Shown: positions 16,307 through 25,099 of the stretch, one piece after another
Layout: each line of letters begins with the position of its first letter
Position numbering within the stretch: position 1 is the stretch's first letter
Notes under the pieces: generated by a model
What the model saw: the letters and a program-made list of their open reading frames with translations, nothing else
Databases searched by the model: none
Told to the model about the DNA's origin: nothing
From: Bacteroidota bacterium
GTDB taxonomy: Bacteria; Bacteroidota; Bacteroidia; Cytophagales; Cyclobacteriaceae
Assembly (NCBI GenBank): GCA_024643595.1
Contig: JAHEMS010000002.1
Span: forward strand, 1 to 40,899
Direction: 5' to 3'
DNA length: 40,899 bases
Translations under genes and position numbers: made by a program

Positions 16307-16972
16307 GTGCTTAATAAAACCAGAGGAATTGTTTTCAGGTTTGTAAGATTTGGTGAGACCTCGATCATCACTACTATTTTTACGGAACAGTTTGGATTGC
16401 AGAGTTACGTGGTGAAGGGTGTAAGAACCAGCTCAAGAAAAAGCAAGATTGCCTTATTTCAACCGCTGACTTTGCTTGATATGGTGGTCTACCATAAGGA
16501 GAGTGGAGGCATCATGCACATAAAGGAAGTGAAGTGTTTTCATCCTTATCAATTTATTAACAGCGATATACGTAAGACAACCATTGCCATGTTTATCAAT
16601 GAAGTCTTAAACAAATCAGTTAAAGAGCAAAGTCATCCTCACGAGATTTTTAATTTTATTTTGGATTCATTGATAACACTAGACGGCTTAGAACACCCTG
16701 AAAATTTTCATTTAAAATTTTTGATTGGATTGAGTAAGCACCTTGGTTTTGGCCCCAATCAGGTGAGTGAAGTATTGGGTGGTAGGATGGTCTCCGAGGG
16801 TGAAGAAAAAGTGCTACAAGAAATGTTACAACAGGACTACCGTGTCAATGCATCATTAACGTATGAGCAAAGAAAAAGTATCCTTACAGTTTTACTAACA
16901 TTTTACCGGGCCCATTCCGAAGGATTTGGGGAAATGAAATCGGTGGCTGTCCTTAAAGAAGTATTGGGTTGA
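16307..16972 (+). CDS. recO: DNA repair protein RecO
   Basis: RecF-pathway mediator that helps load RecA onto SSB-coated DNA and anneals strands. The N-terminal OB fold shows TRGIVFRFVRFGETSIITTI and SYVVKGVRTSSRKSKIALFQ then PLTLLDMVVYH; the C-terminal part is helical (FINEVLNKSVKEQ, HLKFLIGLSKHLGFGP). 221 residues, usual for Bacteroidota, which lack the zinc finger seen in some others. The start is GTG at 16307, only two bases after tdk; it gives the standard MLNKTRGIV opening. It runs towards the desaturase gene with 15 bases between stops. Confidence 0.92.
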   Translation: MLNKTRGIVFRFVRFGETSIITTIFTEQFGLQSYVVKGVRTSSRKSKIALFQPLTLLDMVVYHKESGGIMHIKEVKCFHPYQFINSDIRKTTIAMFINEVLNKSVKEQSHPHEIFNFILDSLITLDGLEHPENFHLKFLIGLSKHLGFGPNQVSEVLGGRMVSEGEEKVLQEMLQQDYRVNASLTYEQRKSILTVLLTFYRAHSEGFGEMKSVAVLKEVLG

Positions 16973-16987
16973 TCCGATCACTTTCAA

Positions 16988-18115
16988 TTATGCGGCAACG
17001 GATGATGCCGTTGCGAACGCAGGATTAGGTCTCTTGCTCAGAAACTTTAATTGCTTTGCGTGAGCAACAACGGCTTCGATAAAGGTTTCCTTTGTCTTAT
17101 AAGGTAATCCGAATTCTTTGGTGGTTTGCTCTACGATCTTGGCAATCTCGCGATAGTGTACATGACATATGTTGGGGAACAAGTGATGTTCAACCTGGTA
17201 GTTAAGGCCACCTACATACCATGAAAACAGTTTTTGCTTTTTACCAAAATCTGTTGTCGTGTGCAGCTGATGAATAGCCCAGCTGTTCTCAAGATTACCG
17301 GCTGAGTCGGGCAAAGGGTATTCTATACCTTCCACCACGTGTGCAGGTTGAAAGATCATCGCCAGTATAAATCCAGCGATGTAATGCATGATCAAAAATC
17401 CAACGAATACCTGGGCGAAACTTAGGCCTAACACCAACATCGGTAATACAAGTATATAAGTAAAGTAGATTACTTTGGTGGTGATCATAATCATCCACTC
17501 ACGTGCAGCCGTGGTTCTTTGTTTTTTAATCAGACCTTCTTGTTGATATTTAATAATTCTCGCAAAATCTTTTGTGACGACCCACACCAAGGTCATGAAT
17601 CCATAAAAAAACCATGCGTAATAATGTTGAAATTTATGAATGGGTTTCCATTTCGATTCTGGAGCCATTCTAATAATGCCTCGCGGGCTGATATCTTCGT
17701 CTACATCATGAACATTTGTATATGTATGATGGAGCACATTGTGCTGCACTTTCCAATTGGTTGCATGACCACCTACAAGATTAAGCGACATTCCTAATAA
17801 ATTATTTACCCAAGGTTTAGTTGAGTAGGCTCCGTGATTTGCATCGTGCATGATTGAAAGTCCGATTCCGGCAACACCAAATCCCATAACAATGGTTAGC
17901 CCCAGCATTACCCAATTACTTTCAATAACACCAGTCATCATTACGATATATGGAATCAGGTATAAGGAAAACATGAAAATGGTTTTTATAACCATTTCTG
18001 AATTGGCAGTTCGGTCAATATCCCTGGACTTAAAATATTGATTTACTCGTTGATTGAGTGTGATAAAAAAATCCTGCTGCTTGGTTGCAAACTTTAAATT
18101 CAAATTTATACTCAT
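16988..18115 (-). CDS. Membrane fatty acid desaturase
   Basis: Integral-membrane di-iron desaturase introducing a double bond into acyl chains (acyl-lipid or acyl-CoA; front-end or delta-5/6-like group). The three histidine boxes are seen: H90-DAN-H94 (HDANHG), H125-NVL-HH130 (HNVLHH) and QVEHH at 307-311, plus HQLHTTTDF before the last box. Hydrophobic pairs at about 43-85 and 210-255 give the usual four membrane passes. The length of 375 residues fits. The Q-for-H start of the third box is typical of the front-end type, but no cytochrome b5 domain is fused. Likely role: membrane fluidity. It shares the minus strand with psd and cdsA but has 120 bases upstream for its own promoter. Confidence 0.92.
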   Translation of the reverse strand: MSINLNLKFATKQQDFFITLNQRVNQYFKSRDIDRTANSEMVIKTIFMFSLYLIPYIVMMTGVIESNWVMLGLTIVMGFGVAGIGLSIMHDANHGAYSTKPWVNNLLGMSLNLVGGHATNWKVQHNVLHHTYTNVHDVDEDISPRGIIRMAPESKWKPIHKFQHYYAWFFYGFMTLVWVVTKDFARIIKYQQEGLIKKQRTTAAREWMIMITTKVIYFTYILVLPMLVLGLSFAQVFVGFLIMHYIAGFILAMIFQPAHVVEGIEYPLPDSAGNLENSWAIHQLHTTTDFGKKQKLFSWYVGGLNYQVEHHLFPNICHVHYREIAKIVEQTTKEFGLPYKTKETFIEAVVAHAKQLKFLSKRPNPAFATASSVAA

Positions 18116-18235
18116 AGCGTTGATGATGAGTTGACTAATTAAATATGATAATCTTGAAATGTAATCAATTGTATCCTTATAATAACAGTGAGATGTGAGT
18201 TATTTGAGAAGTGGTAACCATTCGTCTGTTAATAA

Positions 18236-18892
18236 TTAAAATTCAGCGATAATGGTTTTTCCTCCTTTGGTAACCTGTCCAACCTGAACAGTTACTTTTG
18301 CATCAAGAGGTAGGAAAATGTCAACCCGGGATCCAAACTTAATAAAGCCAAACTCGTCACCCTGGTCAAGTTTTTCACCTTCCTTTATGTACCACTTAAT
18401 TCTTCGGGCAAGAGCACCGGCAATTTGCCTGAATAAAATTTCACTGCCATTATCCATTTTAGCAACTATCGTGGTCCGTTCATTTTCAGTACTGGATTTC
18501 GGATGCCATGCTACTAAATATTTGCCAGGATGATAGCTGAAATATGATATTGAACCCCCTACGGGCATGCGATTCACATGGACATTGACTGGTGACATGA
18601 AAATTGATATTTGTCTTTTTCGGGATTTAAAATATTCAGATTCCTCTGTTTCTTCGATCACGACAACTTTGCCATCAGCAGGAGCTAATACTTTTTTTGA
18701 ATCTTTATTAATCTTAAATATTGGTATGCGAAAGAATTGAAGGATGATCAGGTAAAAAACGACACTAATACCTATTATAATATTTTGTAATGTGGAGGAA
18801 TCTGAAAAGAAAATGGAGATGGCCCAATTAAGTGCAAAGAGAATCACCAATAATATGAAAAGTAATTTGCGTCCTTCCCGATGAATTGTCAT
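18236..18892 (-). CDS. psd: Phosphatidylserine decarboxylase proenzyme, short type
   Basis: Makes phosphatidylethanolamine from phosphatidylserine using a pyruvoyl group generated by self-cleavage. Two N-terminal membrane segments (about 9-29 and 36-55), then APADGKVV (70-77), FMSPVNVHVNR (98-108), FRQIAGALARRI and the self-cleavage motif FGSRVD, with scission expected between G187 and S188. 218 residues, as for the short, archaeal-like Psd class. ATG at 18892 gives the usual MTIHREGRK start; an in-frame GTG at 18925 would add 11 residues without support. Same strand as gdh upstream (gap 75) and cdsA beyond it, both steps of the same phospholipid route. Confidence 0.95.
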   Translation of the reverse strand: MTIHREGRKLLFILLVILFALNWAISIFFSDSSTLQNIIIGISVVFYLIILQFFRIPIFKINKDSKKVLAPADGKVVVIEETEESEYFKSRKRQISIFMSPVNVHVNRMPVGGSISYFSYHPGKYLVAWHPKSSTENERTTIVAKMDNGSEILFRQIAGALARRIKWYIKEGEKLDQGDEFGFIKFGSRVDIFLPLDAKVTVQVGQVTKGGKTIIAEF

Positions 18893-18967
18893 GATCGTTG
18901 AATTAATGTTTAAAGGTAAGGGCACAAACCCTTAACTCATAGGAATCTTCATGTTTAACCTTAAGGA

Positions 18968-20242
18968 TTAGAAGCCTCCGCGGAATTTATACGTCTTCGC
19001 TACTTTATCGATAGCTACCATATAAGCTGCGATGCGAAGAGATACTTTATATTGGGTAGCTGTTTTATACACATTATTAAAGGCTTCTTTCATGATGCGG
19101 TCACTACGGCGATTAACCCTATCAGCGGTCCACTTATAACCTAGCCGATTTTGTACCCATTCAAAATAAGATACTGTTACGCCCCCCGCATTAGCTAGAA
19201 TATCGGGCACCACGCTGATCCCTTTCTCATAAATGATGTTATCTGCTTTGGATGAAGTAGGTCCGTTTGCTCCTTCAACAATTAGTTTAGCTTGAATTTT
19301 TCCAGCATTTGAACTGGTAATAACATCTTCTGTAGCAGCAGGCACAAGTACATCGACATTGAGTGTTAGTAAATCCGCCCCAGCAATTTTTTGTACTTCA
19401 GAATACCCTTCCAATGAGCCCTTATTTTTATCACGATAGGCTACTGCTGACTCTATGTTGATTCCGTTTTCATTATAGTAGGCACCTGAGATATCACTAA
19501 CGGCTACCACTTTCAATCCTCTTTCGGCTAAAAGTCGGGCGGCCCATGAGCCAACATTTCCAAATCCCTGAATAGCACAGGTTGCATTATATGGATTGAT
19601 CTTCAGTTTTTCCATGGCCGCCAAAGTCGATACCATTACCCCGCGTCCGGTTGCCTCTGTCCTTCCCAATGAGCCACCCATAACAAGTGGCTTTCCGGTA
19701 ACTACCGAAGCAACAGTCATTCCCTTGTTTCGCGAATATTGATCCATTAGCCAAGCCATTTCACGAGGTCCGGTACCCATATCCGGTGCCGGTATGTCCT
19801 GATCAGGTCCGAAAACATCCAACATGGCCTGCGTGTATGAGCGCATGAGACGTTCTATTTCTCCTGCTGACATTTCTCGAGGGTTGCAAGCAACACCACC
19901 TTTTGCTCCGCCATAAGGAATGTCAACAACAGCGCATTTCCAGGTCATCCAGGCTGCCAACGCTTTTACTTCATCAAGATTTACATGTGGATCGAAACGA
20001 ATACCTCCTTTGGAAGGTCCTAAGATCGTGCTGTGAATTACTCGATAACCTTCAAAAACCTTAATGCTTCCATCGTCCATGGTAACAGGCAATGAAACAA
20101 TAACCTGTTTGGCGGGAGACTTCAGAACGTGATACACTTCGTCCTCCAGGCCCAGAATCTGGGAGGCGGTGTGGAAGCGTGACATCATTGCTTCAAAAGG
20201 ATTTTCCTTATCAACTATAGGGGCTGGTTCTATATATGCCAT
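18968..20242 (-). CDS. gdhA: Glutamate dehydrogenase (Glu/Leu/Phe/Val family)
   Basis: Interconverts glutamate and 2-oxoglutarate plus ammonia. Conserved: GYRVIHSTILGPSKGGIRFDP (substrate pocket), the catalytic-lysine region WKCAVVDIPYGGAKGGVACNP, DMGTGPREMAWLMDQY, the dinucleotide motif GFGNVGSWAA, and VEGANGPTSSKADNIIYEKG with VPDILANAGGVTVSYFEWVQN. 424 residues, the size of hexameric enzymes. The start is ATG at 20242 (MAYIEPAPIV); 18 more in-frame codons upstream end in weak sequence and are left out. It has its own promoter and an 18-base perfect palindrome in the leader, so it is probably regulated separately from the lipid genes on both sides. Confidence 0.95.
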   Translation of the reverse strand: MAYIEPAPIVDKENPFEAMMSRFHTASQILGLEDEVYHVLKSPAKQVIVSLPVTMDDGSIKVFEGYRVIHSTILGPSKGGIRFDPHVNLDEVKALAAWMTWKCAVVDIPYGGAKGGVACNPREMSAGEIERLMRSYTQAMLDVFGPDQDIPAPDMGTGPREMAWLMDQYSRNKGMTVASVVTGKPLVMGGSLGRTEATGRGVMVSTLAAMEKLKINPYNATCAIQGFGNVGSWAARLLAERGLKVVAVSDISGAYYNENGINIESAVAYRDKNKGSLEGYSEVQKIAGADLLTLNVDVLVPAATEDVITSSNAGKIQAKLIVEGANGPTSSKADNIIYEKGISVVPDILANAGGVTVSYFEWVQNRLGYKWTADRVNRRSDRIMKEAFNNVYKTATQYKVSLRIAAYMVAIDKVAKTYKFRGGF

Positions 20243-20273
20243 AAATCTGTGAGATTTTAAGTTATTTAGGTTT

Positions 20274-20291
20274 GATTTTTTGCAAAAAATC
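20274..20291. promoter_or_regulatory. Perfect 18-base palindrome in the gdh leader
   Basis: GATTTTTTGCAAAAAATC reads the same on both strands. It lies 32 bases before the gdh ATG and about 28 bases downstream of the gdh -7 box, followed by a second GCAAAAA on the plus strand at 20293-20299. It could be a dimer operator or a leader hairpin (9-bp arms, but no loop, so DNA-level binding is more likely). Confidence 0.4.
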
Positions 20292-20318
20292 CGCAAAAAG
20301 AGCCTCCTAAAACGGTTG

Positions 20319-20326
20319 CAAAGATA
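20319..20326 (-). promoter_or_regulatory. -7 box of gdh promoter
   Basis: On the minus strand this reads TATCTTTG, a perfect TAnnTTTG match, giving a leader of about 70 bases for gdh that includes the palindrome at 20274-20291. No good -33 TTG is seen at the usual distance. Confidence 0.5.
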
Positions 20327-20368
20327 TAGAAATTAGCTGCCGCTAAAGAAGCGTGGGACGGAAAATGG

Positions 20369-21214
20369 TTAAAAAATCTCCAAAAAAGCAACAATAAATG
20401 GGGCGGAAATTAACAACCCATCGAAGCGGTCTAAAAAGCCTCCATGACCAGGCAAGCTGTTTCCCGAATCCTTTATTTCAATACTTCTTTTAAGAAGTGA
20501 TTCAACCAAATCCCCAAATGTGCCACCGATAACGATGATTACTCCAATCACCATCCATTGCCAGGATTGAATCGTTGGTTCGTGCCCTATTGAAGAAAAA
20601 AAATAAGGTAGCCCATAAGCGAATACCATTGCAAGTACTGCGCCGCCAGCAAATCCTTCCCATGATTTTTTTGGTGAAATGCGTTCAAATAATTTTCTCT
20701 TCCCAAACAATGAGCCTGCAAAATATGCTCCTGTATCACTGGCCCAAAGAATAAACAAACAACCGAAAATGATTTGATAATCATAAGCCTCATTTTCAAA
20801 GGTGGCAATGTTAAGTAATGCAATAGGGGTGGCTACGTAAAATATTCCGAGGAAAGTATAAGCGATATTGGTGAATGGTTTTCGCTCTGTCTTTTTATAA
20901 AGTTTGATCATGTAAACACATGATACAGCCGGGAAAATCAGAAAATAATACCGATAAGAAATATCACCCCGCTCAATAAAGAATGACAAACAAAATATTA
21001 ATACACCGCAGATCGTCCCAAATGTTTTTTGCGGGATCATTCCATCCAGACCAGATAGTTTGTAAAATTCAAGGAGTGTAAAGAGACAAATAATTAAAAA
21101 TACGAGGAAGTAAGTCCACTCGCTATACATGATGCTAAACACAATCCCTGCTGCACCTAACAGTGCAGTAATGAGACGTTGCGAAAGGTTGCTGAATTTC
21201 GTTGGCGCTGTCAC
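20369..21214 (-). CDS. cdsA: Phosphatidate cytidylyltransferase (CDP-diglyceride synthase)
   Basis: Converts phosphatidic acid and CTP to CDP-diacylglycerol, the precursor of PS/PE and acidic phospholipids. About eight membrane segments. The family signature is near the C-terminus (FGDLVESLLKRSIEIKDSGN and LPGHGGFLDRFDGL), and SPKKSWEGFAGG precedes it. 281 residues. The start is GTG at 21214, supported by a GTGA overlap with the stop of the upstream CPBP protease gene (21211-21214) and by SQRLITALLGAAG as the usual N-terminal stretch. Translation is thus coupled to the protease gene. Confidence 0.95.
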   Translation of the reverse strand: MTAPTKFSNLSQRLITALLGAAGIVFSIMYSEWTYFLVFLIICLFTLLEFYKLSGLDGMIPQKTFGTICGVLIFCLSFFIERGDISYRYYFLIFPAVSCVYMIKLYKKTERKPFTNIAYTFLGIFYVATPIALLNIATFENEAYDYQIIFGCLFILWASDTGAYFAGSLFGKRKLFERISPKKSWEGFAGGAVLAMVFAYGLPYFFSSIGHEPTIQSWQWMVIGVIIVIGGTFGDLVESLLKRSIEIKDSGNSLPGHGGFLDRFDGLLISAPFIVAFLEIF

Positions 21215-22146
21215 ACGGAAAATGAATTATGGCGGGTGTGATATCTTTTAAAATAAACTATAAGGACGGTAAAAACCAAGGTGAAACTGACTACTAAAGA
21301 CCAAGGGGCGGCATCAGGAGATTCCATATCCATAGTAATTATACCCTTCTGATTGAGGTACATCATGATTACTAAAAATCCATTATTGACAAAATGAGCA
21401 ATCATAGGTATAAGGAAATTTTCAGACCATAGATAAAGATACCCAAACAAAGCGCCTAAAAACACGCGAGGTATGAACCCGAAAAACTGCATATGAAATG
21501 CGCTAAAAATAATGGCAGAGGTCCAAATAGCAACGTGATGGTTGCCGCTGGCGCGATAGAATTCAGGTTGCAACAGCCCGCGAAAAACTAATTCTTCGCC
21601 AATGGCTGGTAACAAGGCAATCACCAATATGCCAAAAACAAAATCCCCAGTCGTATCGAATATGGTGAAAAATTTAGTGAGCTCTTCACCTTCTGTTTCG
21701 CGTTCGCGTGCCCAATCGCCAAATTCTTTCATGAAATCAGGAAAGGTAAAGTTGGCATTCCATTCAATGAATATTGAGTTGGTGACCATGAAAGATATTA
21801 CTATTAACGAGGTAACAACAACCATCAAAAGAGGGGTAGACTTATTAGTTATCCATGAAATAGGATTAATTCTTTCGCTGGACCATATGTATAAGCAAGG
21901 AATCAAAATCAATCCAAAGAGCGTAGCACATCCCTGCATAATCAGCATAGGGAGCTTTATTTCTGGATAAGATAAGGGATGTGTTAACTTATTGATAAGA
22001 TCAAACATGGAGCCATCATAAAATGGCATGGATACGAAAAAACCAATTAGAGGCCCAATTACGACAAATCCAAGGGTGGTCGTAAACAGTATTATTATTA
22101 TTGATAACCACGCTGGCTTTTGGGATATCCCCGTCAATTCCGACAT
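21211..22146 (-). CDS. CPBP family intramembrane metalloprotease (CAAX protease-like)
   Basis: Polytopic membrane protein of the Abi/CPBP (Rce1-like) family. 311 residues with about eight membrane segments. The three catalytic motifs are visible: EELVFRG (EExxFRG), FSAFHMQF (the second, with His) and IAHFVNN (H...N) near the C-terminus. ATG at 22146 gives MSELTGISQKPAW; the 19 codons upstream of it overlap the dusB control region and are not used. Substrate unknown; in bacteria the family includes bacteriocin immunity and protein-processing members. Translationally coupled to cdsA. Confidence 0.88.
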   Translation of the reverse strand: MSELTGISQKPAWLSIIIILFTTTLGFVVIGPLIGFFVSMPFYDGSMFDLINKLTHPLSYPEIKLPMLIMQGCATLFGLILIPCLYIWSSERINPISWITNKSTPLLMVVVTSLIVISFMVTNSIFIEWNANFTFPDFMKEFGDWARERETEGEELTKFFTIFDTTGDFVFGILVIALLPAIGEELVFRGLLQPEFYRASGNHHVAIWTSAIIFSAFHMQFFGFIPRVFLGALFGYLYLWSENFLIPMIAHFVNNGFLVIMMYLNQKGIITMDMESPDAAPWSLVVSFTLVFTVLIVYFKRYHTRHNSFSV

Positions 22147-22160
22147 CTCAACAAAAGAGT

Positions 22161-22168
22161 TAATTTTG
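22161..22168 (+). promoter_or_regulatory. -7 box of dusB promoter
   Basis: TAATTTTG, a perfect TAnnTTTG match, 37 bases before the TTG start of dusB in the short divergent region with the CPBP gene. The -33 side is not clear. Confidence 0.45.
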
Positions 22169-22205
22169 CCCCGCAAACAACGCAGTTTTAACCAAATTAT
22201 CAAAC

Positions 22206-23198
22206 TTGGTCAAGATCGGAAATATTGAGTTGGGAGAGTTTCCCCTTCTGCTCGCACCTATGGAAGATGTGAGTGATCCGCCATTTCGTGCCGTCTGCAA
22301 AGAAGGTGGGGCCGACCTGATGTATACGGAGTTCATTTCTTCTGAAGGATTAATCCGGGATGCTGCCAAAAGCCGCCAAAAGCTCGACATATTTGAATAC
22401 GAACGTCCCATTGGCATTCAATTGTTCGGTGGCGATATCGGGAACATGGTTCATTCGGCGGAGATTGCTACCGAAGTGAATCCTGACCTGATAGATATTA
22501 ATTATGGATGCCCTGTAAAAGCCGTAGCCTGTCGTGGTGCGGGGGCAGCACTACTTCAGGATATACCTAAAATGGTGAAAATGACGGAGGAGATTGTAAA
22601 ATCAACGCATCTTCCGGTGACAGTGAAAACAAGATTGGGTTGGGATGACTCTACTAAAAACGTGGTAGAAGTTGCTGAGCGATTACAGGATATTGGTATT
22701 AAAGCCTTGACCATTCATGGTCGCACGCGAGTTCAGATGTATAAAGGTTCGGCTGATTGGTCGTTGATCGGAAAGATCAAAGAAAATCCCCGTATGCAAA
22801 TTCCTGTATTTGGTAATGGCGATGTTGATTCACCTCAGAAAGCGTTAGAATATCGTAATCGTTTTGGGATAGACGGGATAATGATTGGTCGTGCTGCAAT
22901 CGGATCGCCCTGGGTGTTTAATGAAATAAAACATTATTTCAATACCGGCGAATTACTGGCCCCTCCTGACATGGCGCAACGAGTAAACATTGCACGAAAG
23001 CACCTTGAATTTTCTATTCGATGGAAAGGAGATAAATTAGGCATTTTTGAAATGCGCAGGCATTACACCAACTATTTCAAAGGCACACCCGATTTTAAAC
23101 CATACAGAACGCGATTGGTTGAAGCGCTTACTGCTGAAGAGGTTAATCAAATTCTGGATGAAGTGATAAGCGTATTTAGTGGAGAGCCCGTTTGTTGA
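22206..23198 (+). CDS. dusB: tRNA-dihydrouridine synthase, DusB type
   Basis: FMN/NADPH enzyme reducing uridines in the tRNA D-loop. TIM-barrel motifs: LLLAPMEDVSDPPFR at the N-terminus, IGIQLFGGD, DINYGCPVKAV with the catalytic Cys, VTVKTRLGWDD, LTIHGRTRVQMYKG, VFGNGDVDSP and IDGIMIGRAAIGSPWVF. The last part (HLEFSIRWKGDKLGIFEMRRHY) is the RNA-binding helical domain. 330 residues. The start is TTG at 22206 giving MVKIGNIELGEFP, as in other Bacteroidota members; no ATG or GTG is available upstream in frame. Confidence 0.95.
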   Translation: MVKIGNIELGEFPLLLAPMEDVSDPPFRAVCKEGGADLMYTEFISSEGLIRDAAKSRQKLDIFEYERPIGIQLFGGDIGNMVHSAEIATEVNPDLIDINYGCPVKAVACRGAGAALLQDIPKMVKMTEEIVKSTHLPVTVKTRLGWDDSTKNVVEVAERLQDIGIKALTIHGRTRVQMYKGSADWSLIGKIKENPRMQIPVFGNGDVDSPQKALEYRNRFGIDGIMIGRAAIGSPWVFNEIKHYFNTGELLAPPDMAQRVNIARKHLEFSIRWKGDKLGIFEMRRHYTNYFKGTPDFKPYRTRLVEALTAEEVNQILDEVISVFSGEPVC

Positions 23199-23279
23199 AC
23201 CGAGTAATAATAGCAAGTAAACGTCTTTGAATTCCTTGTTGATTGCCGTTCTTTGCGATTGCTTTATTTCTCATTTCAC

Positions 23280-24158
23280 ATGGCTCAAAACAAAAACGCC
23301 TCAGCGCTCATTCTTCTACTCATCTTATCCCTTGTTTGGGGCACTTCTTTTATTTTAATCAAACAAGGGTTAAAAGCATTTTCACCGGATGTATTAGGTG
23401 CGCTTAGGGTAACGGCTGCATCAATTTTCTTGTTGCCGTTGGCAATTCCAAGATTAAAGGAACTAAAGCCTGGTGATTCATATAAATTATTTATTTCGGG
23501 TCTAATGGGCATTTTCTTTCCGGCATTCCTCTTTGCTTTTGCGCAGACAAAATTGAATAGTTCGTTGGCCGGAATACTCAATACGCTCTCACCCTTATGG
23601 ACTATGATTCTGGGCGCCATTTTTTTTACTCAACGTTTTCGGGGATACGCAATTCTAGGCATCATACTTTCATTTCTGGGTGCAGTTATGCTTGCTTTAT
23701 CAAGAACAGGTGGAGCTATTACAGGATTTAATATATATGCACTTTTAATTCTAATGGCCACTGCTCTTTACGGAGCAAATCTGAATTGGGTTAAGTTTAA
23801 AATTCATGATTTAGGATCAATAACCATTACGAGCATATCTATTCTCTTTATAGGGCCGATCTCAGCTGTATATCTTTTTTTCTTTACAGATTTTATCGAC
23901 ACGATGACACATCAACCCGAAGCTTGGAAAGCGTTTGGATTCATTGTATTACTGGCCTTGATGGGTACAGCGATTGCCGGGTTGTTGTTTAATAAATTAT
24001 TGCGTATTTCTTCTCCACTTTATGCAAGTTCTGTCACTTATATTATGCCCATTGTTGCGGTCATGTGGGGTGTGATCGATGGGGAGAAATTATTGCCAGG
24101 TCACTTCATAGGGATGGCGGCTATTTTAGGTGGTGTTTACCTCGCTAATAAAAAGTAA
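23280..24158 (+). CDS. EamA/DMT-family transporter
   Basis: Inner-membrane drug/metabolite transporter, typically a small-molecule exporter, with two EamA repeats. 292 residues and about ten membrane segments. SLVWGTSFILIKQGLKAFSP opens repeat 1, and ALLILMATALYGANLNWVK opens repeat 2; the C-terminus LLPGHFIGMAAILGGVYLANKK is typical. ATG at 23280 is used; the nine preceding in-frame codons have no support. A possible promoter (TTTG at 23226-23229, 18 bases, GTTCTTTG at 23248-23255) lies upstream. Substrate not predictable. One base separates its stop from that of the convergent EEP gene. Confidence 0.9.
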   Translation: MAQNKNASALILLLILSLVWGTSFILIKQGLKAFSPDVLGALRVTAASIFLLPLAIPRLKELKPGDSYKLFISGLMGIFFPAFLFAFAQTKLNSSLAGILNTLSPLWTMILGAIFFTQRFRGYAILGIILSFLGAVMLALSRTGGAITGFNIYALLILMATALYGANLNWVKFKIHDLGSITITSISILFIGPISAVYLFFFTDFIDTMTHQPEAWKAFGFIVLLALMGTAIAGLLFNKLLRISSPLYASSVTYIMPIVAVMWGVIDGEKLLPGHFIGMAAILGGVYLANKK

Positions 24159-24159
24159 T

Positions 24160-25026
24160 TTATTTTTCCAGAGAAAATGTTGCCAAAACCGGAAGGTGAT
24201 CAGAAGGATAATTTTTTCCGTCATGATCCTGAATCACCTGATAGCTTTCTGCTTTCCAGTGCGGTGAATGAAAAATGTAATCGATCGTCTTGCACTTGAT
24301 TGCATTCACTTCAAATCCACAATAAGTACCAGTAAGATTATTAGTAGGGCGTGAATCCAATAATGGCATAACCGTTCCATCAATCATAATTTGATAAGGT
24401 TCTTCCGTTGGTTCTGAATTAAAATCACCAGAAATGATTAGGGGAATATTATTAATCGAAGAGCCTGCTATTTTCATTCCAGCGATATAGGATTTAATTA
24501 GTTCTGCGCTCTTCTTTCTTGCTTCTTTACCCAGGTGATCAAAATGCGTGTTGAAATGGACAAATAATTGACCAGTGGAATTGTCCTTCATTACGGCATA
24601 GGTCACAATACGGGTAATAGCGGCATCCCAACTTTTACTGCCGGGCACTTCAGGATTTGTGGAAAGCCAAAAAGTATGCTGAAGTAATACCTTGTATTTA
24701 TTTTTTTTGAAGAATATAGCGGAGTATTCACCATTCATTTTCCCATCGTCGCGGCCAACGCCAACATATTCATAATCCGTTAAGTTTTCTTGAAGATCAA
24801 TTATCTGATCATGCAACGCCTCCTGGACACCGAGAAGATCAGGGTCATACGCGTGGATTAATTGGGTGACTTTTTCAATCCGATTTCCCCATTGATTAAT
24901 CCCATCCGCTTTGGTGTCATACCGGATGTTGTAGCTCATCACTCGCACTACCTGAGCGTTTGAATCATTGGAAGTTAATAACAATAGGATAAGGATAGTT
25001 GATAGCCGCATAATTAAAGATATCAT
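24160..25026 (-). CDS. Exported endonuclease/exonuclease/phosphatase (EEP) family protein
   Basis: DNase I-fold metal-dependent phosphoesterase with an N-terminal signal peptide (about MRLSTILILLLLTSNDSNA), so periplasmic or secreted. Catalytic motifs: VMSYNIRYD, GVQEAL (metal Glu), HFNTHFDH, SGDFNSEP, TIDYIF and the terminal PSDHLPV (Asp-His). About 289 residues with the ATG at 25026; an ATG at 25011 would give a cleaner signal peptide. The substrate (nucleic acid, lipid or sugar phosphate) cannot be told from motifs alone. Stop-to-stop distance to the EamA gene is one base. Confidence 0.88.
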   Translation of the reverse strand: MISLIMRLSTILILLLLTSNDSNAQVVRVMSYNIRYDTKADGINQWGNRIEKVTQLIHAYDPDLLGVQEALHDQIIDLQENLTDYEYVGVGRDDGKMNGEYSAIFFKKNKYKVLLQHTFWLSTNPEVPGSKSWDAAITRIVTYAVMKDNSTGQLFVHFNTHFDHLGKEARKKSAELIKSYIAGMKIAGSSINNIPLIISGDFNSEPTEEPYQIMIDGTVMPLLDSRPTNNLTGTYCGFEVNAIKCKTIDYIFHSPHWKAESYQVIQDHDGKNYPSDHLPVLATFSLEK

Positions 25027-25099
25027 AAACACTGGGGCTTTTGTGATGTATTTAAAGAATAATGACTGTACCTTTAATTCTTAACCTCATCCCCTCATA

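Noticed and set aside
18917..18934. 6-bp hairpin TAAGGG/CCCTTA downstream of gdh and upstream of psd
   Set aside because: Short stem with 6-base loop and no T-run on the minus strand; too weak to call a terminator or attenuator.
21602..21970. 122-codon plus-strand open frame opposite the CPBP protease gene
   Set aside because: Antisense to a membrane protein gene with catalytic motifs intact; composition is that of a mirror frame.
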